64,000 bases of DNA from an uncultured Celeribacter sp. (GTDB taxonomy: Bacteria > Pseudomonadota > Alphaproteobacteria > Rhodobacterales > Rhodobacteraceae), in assembly GCF_963676475.1 (NCBI RefSeq), contig NZ_OY781106.1, positions 1,860,001 to 1,924,000 on the forward strand, read 5' to 3'. Of the stretch, positions 1 to 9,227 are shown piece after piece; within the stretch, counting starts at the first letter, position 1; every line of letters begins with the position of its first letter. Position numbers and translations under genes: made by a program. The notes below the pieces were generated by a model. It was not told the origin of the DNA. It ran no database searches and worked only from the letters and a program-made list of their open reading frames with translations.

Positions 1-156
1 CCCCCCTGAAGAGCCCTTATCTCCCGCCCTGCGCCGCCAGCAACGGACCGTTACGAGTTTGACGTCATGCCTGTTCAATCCCCACATCATCGACGGCGGC
101 TCCTGATCGCCCTGCCTCCGGGCCAGCCTTGTCTGTCCCTGTCTGCGGATATTCGG

Positions 157-381
157 ATGGCATTGGTCAGCAATTCTGCACATGCCCCTGGCTCGGCCCC
201 CGCCTCGGGCCATTCCAAACTGACGGCCAGGGAGGCCGAGGTGATAGAGCGGCTTCTCAATGTCTGCACCCACTATCAACACATCGGAGACCATCAAATT
301 TCCGAATTGGTGGACCGGATCGGAATGGCTTTGATGCAAGCGTTCATGGCCAGAAACACCCCCGAAGCCAACGACGCCTGA
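157..381 (+). CDS. Small hypothetical protein
   Basis: I do not recognise this protein of about 74 residues. The N-terminal 15 residues are Ala/Ser/Pro-rich and look disordered. The rest is mostly helical and charged, with a core around LTAREAEVIERLLNVC and a second helix LVDRIGMALMQAF. There is no signal peptide or membrane segment. An in-frame ATG at 67 would add 30 Arg/Pro-rich residues that look like non-coding translation, so I prefer 157, although neither start has a clear ribosome binding site. It converges on the peroxidase gene downstream. Coding status is only moderately supported. Confidence 0.4.
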   Translation: MALVSNSAHAPGSAPASGHSKLTAREAEVIERLLNVCTHYQHIGDHQISELVDRIGMALMQAFMARNTPEANDA

Positions 382-452
382 ACTTTCATTCAAAAAGAAA
401 CCTGCGCGCCAAGCAATTGACGCGCAGGCCCTGTTCGATCCTCTGGAGCCGA

Positions 453-1505
453 TCAGTTCGGCACCACCTCGGCTGTCGGTCGCGGAGTTGTTGCGGTCTC
501 GGCGGGCAGAACCGGCGTGGTGATTTCCGGCAACGTCCCGGTCAGGGAGCCCAGGAAGGCCACGATCTGACCGGCCTCATCCTCGGTCAACTCCTCGCCC
601 AGCTGGCTTTCCGCCATGATCTGCACCGCGACTTTCAGATCCCAAACCTTGCCGGAGTGGAAATAGGGCGCGGTCAACGCGATGTTCCGCAGCGGCCCGG
701 CGCGGAAGACATATTCATCGTCCACGGTCTCGGTCACGGCAAAACGACCCCGGTCGCCTTCGGGCAGAATGTCAGAGCCCGGCTTTTCGATCAAACCAAA
801 GGGATAGTAGCCCTCGCCACCGACGTTCACACCGGCGTGGCAGGCGACACAGCCCTTGTCCATGAACAGCTCAAGCCCCGCCAACTCTTCGGTCGAGAGC
901 GCGTTATCATCGCCATTGAGCCAGGAATCGAAAGGCGCGGGCGTCAAAAGCGTCGCCTCGAAGGCCTCGATCGCCTTGGCCATATTGTCGAATGTGACAG
1001 GCTCGGCCTCATCCGGAAAAGACTCTTCGAACCACTCCACATATTGCCCCATCGACGACAGGGTCGCGACGACATTCTCCGGCGTGTTGGCCATTTCGAC
1101 CCCGGCCTGAATCGGTCCCTTCGCCTGTGCCTTCAAATCCGCCGCACGCCCGTCCCAGAATTGCGCCTCGTTGAACACGGCGTTCAACACGGTCGGTGAA
1201 TTGCGCGGGCCTTTTTGCCAGCCATGGCCCACAGAGGTCTCCATATTGTCGTCCCCGCCCGTGGTCAGGTTGTGGCAAGAATAGCAGGAGAACACACCGG
1301 AGGCCGACAGGCGCGGATCAAAGAAAAGCGCTTTGCCCAAATCAATCTTTTCCGCCGTGATCGGGTTGTCCGCGACCGCGGGCACGGTCGATGGCAATGG
1401 CTTGAAAAAGTCGAGAGCGTAGTCCCGAAGCTCATTGGCCGAAACCGCCGAGGCGGACAAAATGGCGGCGCTGGTCAACAGGGCGAAACGCGGTGCAAGT
1501 GTCAT
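453..1505 (-). CDS. Di-heme cytochrome c peroxidase family protein
   Basis: This is a 350-residue periplasmic protein of the bacterial cytochrome c peroxidase/MauG superfamily, expected to reduce hydrogen peroxide with electrons from a small c-type cytochrome. Residues 1-23 form a signal peptide ending in SAVSA. Two haem-binding motifs are visible, CYSCH at 74-78 and CVACH at 219-223, the usual two-haem arrangement. The C-terminal 25 residues are Pro/Thr-rich. Length fits the family. MauG is an alternative subfamily, but no methylamine genes are nearby. An FNR-type box about 80 bp upstream suggests induction under low oxygen, as known for ccp genes in related bacteria (inference). Confidence 0.88.
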   Translation of the reverse strand: MTLAPRFALLTSAAILSASAVSANELRDYALDFFKPLPSTVPAVADNPITAEKIDLGKALFFDPRLSASGVFSCYSCHNLTTGGDDNMETSVGHGWQKGPRNSPTVLNAVFNEAQFWDGRAADLKAQAKGPIQAGVEMANTPENVVATLSSMGQYVEWFEESFPDEAEPVTFDNMAKAIEAFEATLLTPAPFDSWLNGDDNALSTEELAGLELFMDKGCVACHAGVNVGGEGYYPFGLIEKPGSDILPEGDRGRFAVTETVDDEYVFRAGPLRNIALTAPYFHSGKVWDLKVAVQIMAESQLGEELTEDEAGQIVAFLGSLTGTLPEITTPVLPAETATTPRPTAEVVPN

Positions 1506-1584
1506 AAATCTCTCCCTCGCATCATGGATGCAATTTCAATGTCGCGCGTCTGGGATGAAATTAGAATCCCTCTAAAAATCAGCC

Positions 1585-1598
1585 ATGACTTAGATCAA
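1585..1598 (-). promoter_or_regulatory. FNR/FnrL-type box upstream of peroxidase
   Basis: ATGAC-N4-ATCAA matches 9 of 10 positions of the TTGAY-N4-RTCAA consensus. It lies 80 bp upstream of the peroxidase start. The divergent waaA gene starts 80 bp to the other side, so the box could serve either gene, but peroxidase is the usual FNR target. Confidence 0.5.
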
Positions 1599-1678
1599 TT
1601 CTAAATCTGAAACCCGCCTTGATCGTGACGCCCCTTGCCAAGACAGGGCTCCAGCGCGTAAGCGATGTGCAATTTTGA

Positions 1679-2995
1679 TTGATCCGGGCGGCCGTCTTGT
1701 TTCTCTATCGTCTTCTTCTGACCCTGCTGAGCCCGCTCTTTGCGCTCCTGCTGCTCAGACAAGTGCTGCGCGGTCGCGAGCGCCTGTCCGATCTGGCGGA
1801 ACGCTTTGGCGCGGGTCTCGAAACGATGCCCCGCACCGAAGCGCCGCTTCTGTGGATTCACGGTGCCTCCAATGGCGAGCTGACCGCCGCGCGCGGGCTG
1901 ATCGAAGAGGCGCTGCGCCGCGCTCCCGGCCTCGACATCCTCGTGACGGTGAACACGGTGAGTGCGCGTAAAATGGTGGCGGAGTGGGGCCTGCCCCGCG
2001 TCACAACCCGGCTCGCACCGATGGATTTGCGTCCTGTGCTCAGACGGTTTCTGACCGCCACCCGCCCTTGCGCCTTGGTTTCGCTGGAAAATGAGATTTG
2101 GCCCAACCGTTTTGTCATGCTCGCCCATGACGACATCCCCGTGGTTGTCGCCGGTGCCCGCATGTCGGAGCGCACGGCGCAGCGTTGGGGGCAGATGGGC
2201 GTTCTGCTCGGAGGCACCATCCGCCAGACCATCGGCGCGATCACCAAACTCGCGGCGCAAGACACCGCCTCCGAACAACGCTTGCTGCAACTGGGCCTGC
2301 CCGTACATGCGCTTCTGCCGCGGATGAATCTGAAAAGCACGGTCGAATTGGCCACCGCACCCGAGGCGGAGTTGAAAGCCCTGCAAAAGACCTTTCGTCG
2401 TGACAAAACCCTGCTCGCAGCCTCGACGCATGCGGGCGAGGAGCGTCCAATCTTTGAGGCGTTTCACCGCCTGCAACAGCCCCACCCCGACGCGCGCCTG
2501 ATCCTCGCGCCGCGCCACCCGTCGCGCGCCGAGACCATCGCAACGGAACTGACCCGCGCAGGCCTCAGCTTTGCGCGTCGCTCAAAAGGTGACGCCCCCG
2601 AAAGCGCGCCGATCTACCTTGCCGACACGCTGGGCGAAATGGCGCTTTGGTATCGCCTTGCCGGGATTACTTTCGTTGGGGGCTCTCTGACAGATCACGG
2701 CGGGCACACGCCCTATGAGCCGGTGCAATTCGACACCGCGATCCTGCACGGCCCGCATGTCTCCAACCATGCTGCCGCCTATGATGCGCTCGACCGTGCA
2801 GGCGGTGCGATGGAGCTCACCGATGCTACAGCATTGGCTGAGGCTGCGAGCATCCTGATGACACAGCCGGAACACGCCAAAGCTATGACCGAACATGCCC
2901 ATGCCGCGCTGATCCCGCTACGCGAAAACCAGCTTCGGCAGGAGGCGTTTTGGGGCGCATTGGCCGATTTGCCCAAATTACAAGCACTGAAATGA
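1679..2995 (+). CDS. waaA: 3-deoxy-D-manno-octulosonic acid (Kdo) transferase
   Basis: This inner-membrane GT30 glycosyltransferase moves Kdo from CMP-Kdo to lipid A precursor in lipopolysaccharide synthesis. Residues 1-27 are a hydrophobic membrane anchor. HGASNGE (61-67) holds the conserved base Glu67, SLENEIWPN follows at about 135-143, and GGSL (334-337) with HGGHTPYEP forms the CMP-Kdo binding end. The last motif departs slightly from the common GGSL..HGGQN..EP form, so this may be one of two WaaA paralogues, as several roseobacters carry. An in-frame TGA immediately upstream forces a TTG start at 1679 (or TTG at 1697). Length 438 fits. Confidence 0.88.
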   Translation: MIRAAVLFLYRLLLTLLSPLFALLLLRQVLRGRERLSDLAERFGAGLETMPRTEAPLLWIHGASNGELTAARGLIEEALRRAPGLDILVTVNTVSARKMVAEWGLPRVTTRLAPMDLRPVLRRFLTATRPCALVSLENEIWPNRFVMLAHDDIPVVVAGARMSERTAQRWGQMGVLLGGTIRQTIGAITKLAAQDTASEQRLLQLGLPVHALLPRMNLKSTVELATAPEAELKALQKTFRRDKTLLAASTHAGEERPIFEAFHRLQQPHPDARLILAPRHPSRAETIATELTRAGLSFARRSKGDAPESAPIYLADTLGEMALWYRLAGITFVGGSLTDHGGHTPYEPVQFDTAILHGPHVSNHAAAYDALDRAGGAMELTDATALAEAASILMTQPEHAKAMTEHAHAALIPLRENQLRQEAFWGALADLPKLQALK

Positions 2996-3168
2996 CCGCA
3001 AACCCGGCGTTTTCACCCACAAACGGCGCCTGAAACGATTTTCCTTTCCAGCCGTCACGGGGCTTTGATACTTCTGCTGTTACTCTGATGCGACAAACCG
3101 GGGGCCAGCGTGTTTTTACCACGCTCTTGAGGAGGACCCGCCGCAGTCAGACATTGAGGGAAGAGCAG

Positions 3169-3648
3169 GTGTCATTGATACGCCCAAGACAACATCCGGT
3201 AAAACTCGGGCGCAGCGCCAAGGATGGCGTGCGCACGCAGTTCGGAGCCCTGATCTGGCGCTGGCGCAAGGACAAGTTGCAAATCCTTCTGGTCAAATCG
3301 CGGCGCCGCAAACGCTGGATCATCCCGAAAGGTTGGCCGATGGACGGGCAAACGCCGGTGCAAGCCGCCGCCACCGAAGCCTGGGAAGAGGCCGGGATCA
3401 AGGGCCGCCCCGCCCCCATCTGCATCGGGCTTTATTCCTATCTCAAATACCCGCGTGACGGCGATTTGCCGATGCCCTGTGTCGTCGCGGTCTTTCCGCT
3501 CAAGGCGCGCTGGGTCTTCGATCGTTACCCCGAAGCCCATCAGCGCAAGCGTAAATGGGTCTCCGCAAAGAAAGCCGCGAGCCTCGTCAACGAACCCGAA
3601 CTCGCCCAGATTCTCCGCCATTTCGACCCGCGCCACTATCGCCTCTGA
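3169..3648 (+). CDS. Nudix hydrolase with variant Nudix box
   Basis: This is a predicted nucleoside-diphosphate-X hydrolase of 159 residues. The segment PKGWPMDGQ...EAWEEAGI is a Nudix box (G-x5-E-x7-RE-U-xEE-x-GU) in which the first Glu is Gln and the Arg is Thr. The EE metal ligands and the terminal GI are intact. The PKGW(P/x) form is typical of the diphosphoinositol-polyphosphate-hydrolase-like group common in alphaproteobacteria, so catalysis is still likely. I chose the GTG at 3169, preceded by GAGGGAAGAG at good spacing. An upstream ATG at 3088 would add 27 basic residues. The substrate is not predictable. Confidence 0.8.
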   Translation: MSLIRPRQHPVKLGRSAKDGVRTQFGALIWRWRKDKLQILLVKSRRRKRWIIPKGWPMDGQTPVQAAATEAWEEAGIKGRPAPICIGLYSYLKYPRDGDLPMPCVVAVFPLKARWVFDRYPEAHQRKRKWVSAKKAASLVNEPELAQILRHFDPRHYRL

Positions 3649-3731
3649 CCGGCGCGCCTCTTACCCGCGACATTGCAATGGCCATCCACAGCGCCTATTC
3701 TAAGAGCCTGACCTTCAGAAATGCGCACGCC

Positions 3732-4217
3732 ATGATCCGTTACATGCTCAAATGCTCAGAAGAACATCAATTCGAAAGCTGGTTTCGCTCCGCCGAAGCC
3801 TTTGAGACGCTTTGCGAAACCGGTCAATTGAGCTGTCCGACCTGTGGCTCCTCACAGGTGTTCAAAGCGATGATGGCCCCGCGCGTCAGTACGACCCGCA
3901 AGGCCGAAAGCCTTGCCCCCGAACCCGAGGTGCCCGCCGCCTCTGCGCCCTCAGCGACGCAGACCACACCGATGGAGCCGCCGCGCCCCACAGCGCAAGA
4001 CGTCGAACAGGCCGTCGCCAAACTGCGCGCCGAGGTAGAGGCCAATTCCGATTACGTCGGCGTCGAATTCGCCAAGGAAGCGCGCAAAATTCATGACGGC
4101 GAGGCCCCCGCGCGGGCGATCTACGGCGAGGCGAAACTGGACGACGCCAAGGCGCTTTTGGAAGAAGGGGTGCCGGTCCTGCCGCTGCCCTTCACGCCGA
4201 AACGCAAACTGAACTGA
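3732..4217 (+). CDS. DUF1178 family protein
   Basis: This 161-residue cytoplasmic protein of unknown function matches the DUF1178 pattern. It starts MIRYMLKC, has HQFESWFRSAEAFE, and then a second Cys pair in CPTCGSSQVFKAMMAPRV, giving a small zinc-ribbon-like N-terminus. A Pro/Ala-rich linker (about 65-95) leads to a helical C-terminal half containing DYVGVEFAKEARKIHDGE. The family start MIRY is at 3732; upstream in-frame ATGs would only add unrelated sequence overlapping the end of the Nudix gene. It lies 83 bp after that gene and 24 bp before the SDR gene, so the three may be cotranscribed. Confidence 0.85.
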   Translation: MIRYMLKCSEEHQFESWFRSAEAFETLCETGQLSCPTCGSSQVFKAMMAPRVSTTRKAESLAPEPEVPAASAPSATQTTPMEPPRPTAQDVEQAVAKLRAEVEANSDYVGVEFAKEARKIHDGEAPARAIYGEAKLDDAKALLEEGVPVLPLPFTPKRKLN

Positions 4218-4241
4218 TCCTACCCGACAAAGGCTAACGAC

Positions 4242-4889
4242 ATGGACACGGCTCTCATCACCGGCGCCTCGCGCGGCATTGGCGCGGCTTTGACAATCGA
4301 ATTGGGCGCACGCGGATATGAGGTCACCGGCACCTCGACACGCGGCGCAGAGGGGCTTTTGCCGCTTGATGTCAAAGATCCGCAAAGCGTTTCGGATTTG
4401 GCCAAGTCGCTCCAAGACCGCCCCTTAGACCTTTTGGTCTGCAATGCCGGGCTTTACCTCGACAAGGGGCAATCCCTTGACTCCGACTACCCCGCCGAGA
4501 TGTGGGCCGAAGAATTCGCCGTCAATGTGACCGGCGTCTTTCTGACCGTGCAGGCCTTTCTTCCCGCTTTGCGCGCAGCGCGTGGCAAAATCGCGATCAT
4601 TTCGTCGCAAATGGCATCCCATACACGCGCGCCCGGCGGTTCCTACATCTACCGCGCCTCGAAAGCCGCCGCGTTGAACCTAGGCCGCAATTTGGCCACA
4701 GACCTCAAGTCGGACGGCATTTCGGTGGGCATCTATCACCCCGGCTGGGTCCAGACCGATATGGGCGGCGCCTCGGCCGAGATCACGGCGACCATGGCGG
4801 CCACCGGATTGGCGGATCGCTTTGCCGAACTGTCGCTGACCTCCACCGGCTGCTTCCTGACCTGGGACGGTCATCCGCACGCCTATTAA
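4242..4889 (+). CDS. Short-chain dehydrogenase/reductase
   Basis: This is a classical SDR-fold oxidoreductase of 215 residues. It has the NAD(P)-binding motif TGASRGIG (8-15), the NAG motif in LLVCNAGLYLDKG, a Ser in IISSQMAS, and the catalytic YRASK. PGWVQTDMGG follows the active site, as in the C-factor-like or carbonyl reductase subgroup. It is shorter than most SDRs because the substrate loop is small. The substrate is unknown. AAAGGC lies just upstream of the ATG. Confidence 0.85.
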   Translation: MDTALITGASRGIGAALTIELGARGYEVTGTSTRGAEGLLPLDVKDPQSVSDLAKSLQDRPLDLLVCNAGLYLDKGQSLDSDYPAEMWAEEFAVNVTGVFLTVQAFLPALRAARGKIAIISSQMASHTRAPGGSYIYRASKAAALNLGRNLATDLKSDGISVGIYHPGWVQTDMGGASAEITATMAATGLADRFAELSLTSTGCFLTWDGHPHAY

Positions 4890-4915
4890 GTCTCCTTTGC
4901 TGTAAAAATACTCAG
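4890..4915 (-). repeat. Copy of 26-bp CTGAGTATTT repeat
   Basis: Read on the minus strand this begins CTGAGTATTT and ends GGAGAC, matching about 22 of 26 positions of the copy at 26239-26264. It abuts the stop codon of the SDR gene but in opposite orientation to it. TTGCTG and CAGCAA at its edge could form a small hairpin. Confidence 0.6.
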
Positions 4916-5011
4916 CAAAATATACACCGTGCGTACGCGCCACTCTTGCGCTTGGCGCCCAAGCCACTTAGAGAACCGTGACCACTCTGACGACGGGGGA
5001 TAAGGCCAGAG

Positions 5012-6247
5012 ATGCCCATTCTCGTGATGAAATTCGGCGGTACATCCGTCGCCACGCTCGACAAAATCAAACGCGCCGCAAAACGCGTTGGCCGTGAGGT
5101 TGCCAATGGCTACGACGTGATCGTCGTGGTCTCTGCCATGTCTGGCGAGACCAACAAGCTCGTGGGCTACGTGAACGAAACCTCTCCGATGTATGACGCG
5201 CGCGAATATGACGCTGTCGTCTCCTCGGGCGAGAACGTGACCGCGGGCCTCATGGCCTTGACGTTGCAGGAAATGGACGTGCCCGCGCGCAGCTGGCAGG
5301 GCTGGCAAGTGCCGCTCAAGACCAACTCCGCGCATGGCGCCGCCCGGATAGAAGAGATCCCGCCGGAAAACATTCTCGCCAAATTCGGCGAAGGCATGAA
5401 AGTCGCCGTCGTGGCGGGGTTCCAGGGCATTTCGCCCGAGGGCCGCATCACCACGCTGGGTCGAGGTGGCTCTGACACCACCGCCGTCGCCTTCGCCGCC
5501 GCCTTTGAGGCCGAGCGCTGCGACATATACACCGACGTGGACGGGGTCTACACCACCGACCCGCGGATCGAGAGCAAAGCCCAGAAGCTCGACAAGATCG
5601 CTTTCGAAGAAATGTTGGAACTGGCGTCTCTCGGTGCGAAAGTGCTTCAGACCCGGTCGGTCGAGCTGGCGATGCGTTACGGCGTGCGCCTGCGCGTCCT
5701 GTCGTCTTTCGAGGAATATGACCCCAATGCCGGCACCTTGATCTGTGCCGAGGAGGATATCGTGGAAAACAAACCTGTCTCGGGCATTGCCGCCTCCCGC
5801 GAAGAAGCCAAAATGACCCTCGTGTCGGTCGCCGACCGCCCCGGCATCGCCGCCGCCATTTTCGGTCCGCTGGCCGAAGCGGGCGTCAATGTCGACATGA
5901 TCATTCAGAACATTTCCGAAGAGGGTCGCACCGACATGACCTTCTCCTGCCCCGTTGATCAGGTGAACCGCGCCAAGGCCGCCTTGGAAGAGGCGCAGGC
6001 CCGCGAAGAGTTCAACTTTGGCGAGTTGATCTCCGACACGGATGTGGCGAAAATCTCGCTCGTGGGCATCGGCATGCGCTCGCAATCCGGCGTTGCCGCC
6101 AAGATGTTCAAGGTGCTGTCTGATGAGGGCATCAACATCAAGGTGATCGCCACCTCAGAGATCAAGATCTCCGTTCTGGTCGACCGCAAATACACCGAGC
6201 TTGCCGTTCAGGCGCTGCACGATGCGTTCGAACTGAACGCCGCCTGA
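5012..6247 (+). CDS. lysC: Aspartate kinase
   Basis: Aspartate kinase phosphorylates L-aspartate, the first step towards lysine, threonine, methionine and diaminopimelate. The 411-residue length is that of the monofunctional alpha-type enzyme. KFGGTSV (7-13) starts the amino-acid-kinase domain, and the segment around GRGGSDTTAVA and DVDGVYTTDPR completes the nucleotide/aspartate site. Two ACT domains follow from about residue 265, with VSVADRPGIAAAIFG and SLVGIGMRSQSGVA, so feedback control by lysine and/or threonine is expected. A strong terminator follows the gene. No lysine riboswitch is apparent in the 122-bp upstream gap. Threonine synthase is at 24136. Confidence 0.97.
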   Translation: MPILVMKFGGTSVATLDKIKRAAKRVGREVANGYDVIVVVSAMSGETNKLVGYVNETSPMYDAREYDAVVSSGENVTAGLMALTLQEMDVPARSWQGWQVPLKTNSAHGAARIEEIPPENILAKFGEGMKVAVVAGFQGISPEGRITTLGRGGSDTTAVAFAAAFEAERCDIYTDVDGVYTTDPRIESKAQKLDKIAFEEMLELASLGAKVLQTRSVELAMRYGVRLRVLSSFEEYDPNAGTLICAEEDIVENKPVSGIAASREEAKMTLVSVADRPGIAAAIFGPLAEAGVNVDMIIQNISEEGRTDMTFSCPVDQVNRAKAALEEAQAREEFNFGELISDTDVAKISLVGIGMRSQSGVAAKMFKVLSDEGINIKVIATSEIKISVLVDRKYTELAVQALHDAFELNAA

Positions 6248-6274
6248 TCTGAGGCATCACTGCAAGACAATAGA

Positions 6275-6302
6275 CCCCCGCACCCTGCGGGGGTTTTCTT
6301 TT
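6275..6302 (+). terminator. Rho-independent terminator after lysC
   Basis: A perfect 8-bp stem CCCCCGCA/TGCGGGGG with a 3-base loop is followed by TTTTCTTTT. Confidence 0.9.
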
Positions 6303-6321
6303 GAGCAAAGGAGGATATCGC

Positions 6322-6687
6322 ATGATCCTTTGGCAACGCGTTGAGGGTGCATTGATTTTCGTGATCTGCCTCATCATGCTCTGGACCATGGGCACCCCAC
6401 TGCCCCTATGGGCCATGGTGCTTGTGTTTTTCGCGCCGGACCTGTCCTTCACAGGCTACGCGATGGGCCCGCGTGTCGGCGCCGTGGCCTATAACCTGAT
6501 GCATCTCTACGCCAGTGGCGCGCTTGTCGCGCTTTTCGGATGGCTGACCCACGCCGCGCTCGCCACAGCTTTGGGTCTCTTATGGATCGCCCATGCCGGC
6601 TTTGACCGCGCGCTTGGGTATGGCCTCAAATCTCCCGAATATTTTGTGATCACACATCTCGGGCGGATTGGCAAAAACCAGGCATAA
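6322..6687 (+). CDS. DUF4260 family membrane protein
   Basis: This is a 121-residue integral membrane protein of unknown function. Family-typical stretches are FFAPDLSFTGYAMGPRVGAV, YNLMHLYASG, and the C-terminal HAGFDRALGYGLKSPEYF ending in THLGRIG. About four hydrophobic segments cover residues 10-35, 37-50, 58-80 and 85-97. The start is the ATG behind an excellent AAAGGAGG. An in-frame TTG lies upstream but inside the lysC terminator tail. Confidence 0.85.
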   Translation: MILWQRVEGALIFVICLIMLWTMGTPLPLWAMVLVFFAPDLSFTGYAMGPRVGAVAYNLMHLYASGALVALFGWLTHAALATALGLLWIAHAGFDRALGYGLKSPEYFVITHLGRIGKNQA

Positions 6688-6883
6688 TGCGCAGTCGCAG
6701 CACGCAGTTTCTGCAGCTGCATCCACAAGCTGCGGATTTTTCTGCACTTTTTCCACGCATTTTACGCGCAAATTTTGGCCGAGCCCCTGCTCCGCGGTTG
6801 ATTTTTCTGAGCAAAAGACACATCTGTGATCTAAAGAATTTAACGCCCACGACATAACAGGCGCAAAAAAGACCGACGGGGAC

Positions 6884-9136
6884 ATGGTGCATAATCTGGA
6901 AAGCGAAAGCCGGAAACTTCTGGGCCGGCTCAGAGACACGCTGGCCGAGGACAGTGCCGGTCAGGCACGTCTCGACCGCATCACCCATCTGATCGCCGAC
7001 AGCATGCAGACCGAGGTCTGTTCGATCTACCTCTTCCGCGACGCCGACACGCTTGAGCTTTGCGCCACCGAAGGTCTCAAACCCGAAGCCGTGCACAAGA
7101 CCCGGATGCGTATCGGCGAGGGCCTCGTGGGCCGGGTCGCGCGTAGCCGGATCATGGTCAACGCCGCCGATGCGCCCTCTGAGCGGGGCTTCCGCTACAT
7201 GCCCGAGACCGGCGAGGAATTGTTTTCGAGCTTTCTCGGCCTGCCGATCCAACGCCTCGGTGAAATCCTCGGCGTTCTGGTCGTGCAATCGAAAGAGGCC
7301 CGCGCCTTTACCGAAGACGAAGTCTACGCCCTCGAAGTGGTCGCCATGGTGCTGGCCGAGATGACCGAACTGGGCGCCTTTATCGGCGACGAAGGTGGCA
7401 TGGCCGCCCTGCACCAGCATCCGGTCATGTTCCGGGGCGCGACCGGGCAAGAGGGCGTCGCCGAAGGCAATGTCTACCTGCATGAGCCACGCGTCGTGGT
7501 CACCAACCCGGTGGCCGATGACCCGGATGTGGAAAAAGACCGGTTGCGCAAGGCGGTGGACGAGTTGCGCATCTCGGTCGACAGCATGTTGGCCGCCGTC
7601 GAACCCGGCGAGAAAGACCAGCGCGAGGTGCTCGAAGCCTACCGGATGTTCGCCAATTCCCGTGGCTGGATGCGCCGAATGGAAGAGGACATCGACCGAG
7701 GCCTCTCCGCAGAGGCCGCCGTCGAAAAGGAACAGGGCGCGGCCCGCACGCGGCTGGCACAAGTGCCCGATCCCTACATGCGCGAGCGCCTGCACGATCT
7801 CGACGACCTGTCGAACCGGCTGCTGCGCATCCTGACCGGCCAAGGCAATGAGACCGGCGCCGAGATGCCCGAGAACCCGATCCTCGTCGCCCGCAACATC
7901 GGCCCCGGCGAGTTGCTGGACTACGGCAAGGACCTCAAAGGCATCGTTTTGGAGCAGGGTTCCGTCGGCTCGCATGCCGCCGTGGTGGCCCGCGCCTGGG
8001 CGATCCCTCTGGTCATTCACGCCGAGGGCATCACGACAGAGGCGCTGAACGGCAACGCCATTCTGGTCGATGGCGACCAGGGTCTGGTGCATTTGCGCCC
8101 CGAAGAGTCCGTCGCCGCCGCCTTCCGCGACAAGATCGCGATGCAGGCCGAAGCGCAGAAACGCTACGCCGGTCTGGTGGGCCTGCCTGCCGAGACGCTC
8201 TGTGGTCGACATATCAACATGCTTATGAACGCCGGTCTGATGGCGGATCTGCCCTCTCTGGCCTCCTCGGGCGCCGAGGGCGTGGGCCTGTTCCGCACCG
8301 AATTGCAGTTCCTGATCCGCAACAAGGTGCCGCGTCGGGGCGAGTTGGCGACGCTCTACGCCCGCGTCATGGACGCGGCGCGCGGCAAACGCGTGGTGTT
8401 CCGCACCCTCGACATCGGCTCCGACAAAGTGTTGCCCTATATGAAGCCGCAGGACGAACCGAACCCTGCGATGGGCTGGCGCGCAATCCGTGTCGGGCTC
8501 GATAAACGCGGCGTAATGCGGATGCAGCTCCAAGCGCTCATCCGCGCCGCCTCGGGTCGTCCGTTGACGATCATGTTCCCTTTCGTGGCGCAGTTCGACG
8601 AATACCGTCAGGCGCGGGGCATTTTGGACGATGTGCTCGTGTCCGAGCAAAAGCTGGGCTACGTGCCACCGTCTTCCGTTGAAGTGGGCGCGATGTTGGA
8701 AACGCCCTCTCTGGCCTTCGCCCCCGATCTGTTTTTCCAACAGACCGATTTCATTTCCATCGGTGGCAACGACCTCAAACAGTTCTTTTTCGCCGCTGAC
8801 CGGGAAAACGAGCGGGTGCGTCGGCGCTATGACACGCTGAATTATTCCTTCCTGAGCTTCATCCGCCAGATCGTCGCGCGCTGCGATCAATTCGACACGC
8901 CGGTGTCCTTTTGTGGCGAAGATGCAGGGCGGCCTTTGGAGGCGGTGGCCTTGGCCGCGATGGGGGTGCGCACCCTGTCGATGCGCCCGGCCTCGATCGG
9001 CCCGGTGAAGGCGATGTTGCGGCGTCTGGACCTCGATGAGGTTTCTCATGTGATTGATCAAGCGGCAGAAGCCGGGGCGCAATCCGTGCGTGACGATCTG
9101 AGCGCCTATCTGGTCAAACAGGGGTTCATGCTCTGA
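6884..9136 (+). CDS. ptsP: Phosphoenolpyruvate-protein phosphotransferase PtsP (EI-Ntr)
   Basis: This is enzyme I of the nitrogen PTS; it takes phosphate from PEP and passes it to NPr, and from there to EIIA-Ntr, a regulatory cascade linked to nitrogen and carbon status. The 750 residues comprise an N-terminal GAF domain (about 25-160), the PEP-utiliser N-terminal helical region (about 185-310), the mobile domain with phospho-accepting His364 in VGSHAAVVARA, and the PEP-binding barrel (about 430-735), including GVGLFRTELQFL and the near-C-terminal VSFCGEDAG. The GAF domain separates it from sugar-PTS enzyme I. NPr and EIIA-Ntr are not in the window. Confidence 0.95.
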   Translation: MVHNLESESRKLLGRLRDTLAEDSAGQARLDRITHLIADSMQTEVCSIYLFRDADTLELCATEGLKPEAVHKTRMRIGEGLVGRVARSRIMVNAADAPSERGFRYMPETGEELFSSFLGLPIQRLGEILGVLVVQSKEARAFTEDEVYALEVVAMVLAEMTELGAFIGDEGGMAALHQHPVMFRGATGQEGVAEGNVYLHEPRVVVTNPVADDPDVEKDRLRKAVDELRISVDSMLAAVEPGEKDQREVLEAYRMFANSRGWMRRMEEDIDRGLSAEAAVEKEQGAARTRLAQVPDPYMRERLHDLDDLSNRLLRILTGQGNETGAEMPENPILVARNIGPGELLDYGKDLKGIVLEQGSVGSHAAVVARAWAIPLVIHAEGITTEALNGNAILVDGDQGLVHLRPEESVAAAFRDKIAMQAEAQKRYAGLVGLPAETLCGRHINMLMNAGLMADLPSLASSGAEGVGLFRTELQFLIRNKVPRRGELATLYARVMDAARGKRVVFRTLDIGSDKVLPYMKPQDEPNPAMGWRAIRVGLDKRGVMRMQLQALIRAASGRPLTIMFPFVAQFDEYRQARGILDDVLVSEQKLGYVPPSSVEVGAMLETPSLAFAPDLFFQQTDFISIGGNDLKQFFFAADRENERVRRRYDTLNYSFLSFIRQIVARCDQFDTPVSFCGEDAGRPLEAVALAAMGVRTLSMRPASIGPVKAMLRRLDLDEVSHVIDQAAEAGAQSVRDDLSAYLVKQGFML

Positions 9137-9180
9137 TCCTGTGTCGCTCCGCGCGCGATCAGAACGCTCTGTCTTCTCTC

Positions 9181-9211
9181 GCGTTAAGGTTAATCTGATT
9201 AAGGTTAACGC
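9181..9211. repeat. TTAAGGTTAA tandem repeat motif
   Basis: Two copies of TTAAGGTTAA (9184-9193 and 9199-9208) are separated by TCTGA and bordered by GCG and CGC, giving an imperfect dyad between convergent ptsP and the EcsC-family gene. Its reverse complement matches the reconstructed insertion site of the 109-bp element at 19010-19152 at about 29 of 31 positions. A palindromic relative is at 55277-55308. Confidence 0.6.
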
Positions 9212-9227
9212 CTCGGGGAGAACCGCC

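Noticed and set aside
1..156. A gene or RNA at the left edge
   Set aside because: The stretch contains open codons in several frames but no protein signature, ribosome binding site or RNA fold that I could support.
4890..5011. Lysine riboswitch upstream of lysC
   Set aside because: The 122-bp gap is too short for a lysine riboswitch and I see none of its conserved core elements. An RNA family search would settle this.
6650..9082. Very long open frame (810 codons) antisense to ptsP
   Set aside because: The translation is Arg/His/Gly-rich with no recognisable domain, while the sense strand encodes complete PtsP. Long antisense frames are common in high-GC DNA with strong third-position bias.
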